Of a DNA stretch of 35,822 nucleotides, positions 35,304-35,822 are shown one piece after another. Below the pieces are notes generated by a model. It was not told the origin of the DNA. It made no database searches and was given only the letters and a program-made list of their open reading frames with translations. Positions within the stretch are counted from its first letter, which is position 1, and every line of letters begins with the position of its first letter. The DNA is from Oscillospiraceae bacterium (GTDB lineage: Bacteria > Bacillota > Clostridia > Oscillospirales > Ruminococcaceae), in the NCBI GenBank assembly GCA_031282245.1, contig JAITEB010000022.1, forward strand, positions 1 to 35,822. Reading direction: 5' to 3'. Position numbers and translations under genes: made by a program.

Positions 35304-35339
35304 AAGTACCTGCGCGCTCCCTTCTGAATCCTGAAGACT

Positions 35340-35345
35340 ATTTTA
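35340..35345 (-). promoter_or_regulatory. Possible extended -10 element of pcrA
   Basis: On the minus strand TGGTAAAAT (a TGn extended -10 with TAAAAT at 35345-35340) lies about 37 nt upstream of the pcrA start. The -35 region is weak, so this is tentative. Confidence 0.4.
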
Positions 35346-35365
35346 CCACAAAAACGCGCAAAAAG

Positions 35366-35397
35366 AAAGCGGCGGCTTTATTCAAAAGCGCCGCTTT
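35366..35397 (-). terminator. Terminator of the 26-codon gene
   Basis: AAAGCGGCG (35366-35374) pairs with CGCCGCTTT (35389-35397). On the minus strand the hairpin runs into TCTTTTT. It ends 32 nt past the small gene's stop and upstream of pcrA. The plus strand also has a T6 run, so it can protect against opposing transcription. Confidence 0.75.
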
Positions 35398-35428
35398 TTT
35401 GAAATGCTCCAAAGCGGGGATATTTTAT

Positions 35429-35509
35429 CTATTTTTCTTCGTGTCCGTTAGTTTCAGCGTTGTTATCAGTCCCGGTGGGTTTCCTGTTCTTCTTGTTTTT
35501 CTTTGACAA
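35429..35509 (-). CDS. 26-aa Lys/Asn-rich small protein
   Basis: A short gene with strong signals: a TTG start at 35509 with GGAGGT (35522-35517) 7 nt upstream, and a terminator hairpin just past its stop. The product begins MSKKNKKNRKP and ends in an acidic NNAETNGHEEK-like half, so it is basic then acidic, with no hydrophobic segment. I do not recognise the family. TTG starts with such sites are used by at least four other genes in this window, which supports the call. It faces away from the rRNA promoter. Confidence 0.6.
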   Translation of the reverse strand: MSKKNKKNRKPTGTDNNAETNGHEEK

Positions 35510-35651
35510 ATTACTCACCTCCATTCTGAAGCGTTCTAAAAAATAGTATCCCATATAAAAAATTGATTATTCCGGCTTATTACAAAAAATCGGCGGATAT
35601 TTAGTCAAAAAATTAAATAAAAAAGTTCATCAAATAATTTGAAAAAAGTTA

Positions 35652-35680
35652 TTGACATAAAAAAAGGAATGTGATAATAT
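35652..35680 (+). promoter_or_regulatory. Consensus sigma-A promoter of an rRNA operon
   Basis: TTGACA (35652-35657), exactly 17 bp, TAATAT (35675-35680), preceded by an A/T-rich upstream region like an UP element. The likely start is the G at 35687 (or an A just before it). A G start would fit Firmicute rRNA promoters that respond to GTP levels. Confidence 0.85.
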
Positions 35681-35686
35681 ATCAAA

Positions 35687-35822
35687 GTCGCTTGTGAAAG
35701 TGACACCCGAACCCTGAAAATTGAACAACATTTATAGTAGACGTGAGTTAAATCATTGTGCGAATTTCACGAGCGAATGCGAGTGAAAGAGAGCGCAGGG
35801 ATTTAACAAACGAACCCTGAGA
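35687..35822 (+). ncRNA. rRNA operon leader up to the start of 16S rRNA
   Basis: The leader contains the phrase CCTGAAAATTGAACAACA (from 35713), close to the conserved leader/spacer phrase of Firmicute rrn operons. It also has an inverted repeat GTTAAATC (35747-35754)/GATTTAAC (35800-35807), suitable as a processing or antitermination stem. The last bases CTGAGA match the place where 16S rRNA would continue as GAGAGTTTGATCCTGG, so the window stops within about ten bases of the mature 16S 5' end. The decamer CGAACCCTGA occurs twice, at 35708 and 35811. Confidence 0.65.

Overview
The window looks like chromosome of a spore-forming clostridial Firmicute, most likely near the Oscillospiraceae/Ruminococcaceae. 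The reasons are a short zinc-free S4 of the Ruminococcaceae type, a PRC-barrel YlmC/YmxH-like protein, two small spore-coat proteins, PcrA, strong Shine-Dalgarno sites, frequent TTG starts and sigma-A type promoters. No CRISPR array, insertion sequence or complete tRNA was seen.

Layout. (1) 1-360: the end of a small unknown gene runs into a 27-bp copy of the 3' end of a tRNA-Arg, followed by a terminator. This looks like the right-hand attachment site of an integrated element lying mostly off the left edge. (2) 397-2506: housekeeping genes rpsD (-), an OGG-type 8-oxoguanine glycosylase (-) and a PRC-barrel protein (+), with readable promoters and a structured rpsD leader. (3) 2507-3290: an AT-rich non-coding stretch, then a small membrane protein with its own promoter and terminator. 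(4) 3337-20429: a 17-kb single-direction operon, the highlight of the window. (5) 20498-32261: more genes in the same direction: split transketolase, a DUF4190-like membrane protein, RluA pseudouridine synthase, a lipoprotein, GH3 beta-glucosidase, PHP phosphoesterase, an FrhB/FdhB-type iron-sulfur protein and a clostripain-family lipoprotein. (6) 32293-35509, minus strand: two coat proteins, pcrA and a 26-codon gene, separated by terminators. (7) 35652-35822: a consensus promoter and leader of an rRNA operon; the window stops at about the first bases of 16S rRNA.

The 17-kb operon starts from a near-consensus promoter at 3337-3366. It encodes, in order: a secreted, membrane-anchored vWA protein; a 1113-aa tubulin/FtsZ-superfamily protein (Tubulin_2-like); an unknown 637-aa alpha/beta-helical protein; an unknown 215-aa beta-rich protein; a zinc-ribbon P-loop GTPase of the TRAFAC/DO-GTPase kind; a GAP1-like GTPase-associated protein; a degenerate protein kinase; a Sel1-repeat membrane protein; a polytopic membrane protein of about 14-15 helices; and a second, polytopic vWA protein. 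Predicted topology puts both vWA domains outside the cell and the tubulin, GTPase, GAP1 and pseudokinase inside. The parts therefore fit a membrane-spanning machine that links an extracellular metal-dependent adhesion or sensor domain to a cytoskeletal polymer and a GTPase switch. Tubulin-like + vWA + GTPase sets have been proposed as membrane-remodelling systems, and GTPase/GAP1 sets as NTP-dependent conflict systems. This locus carries hallmarks of both, in an elaborated Gram-positive version whose function is unknown.

From 3493 to 32261 every gene points right, gaps are mostly short or overlapping, and no intrinsic terminator was recognised until 32293.
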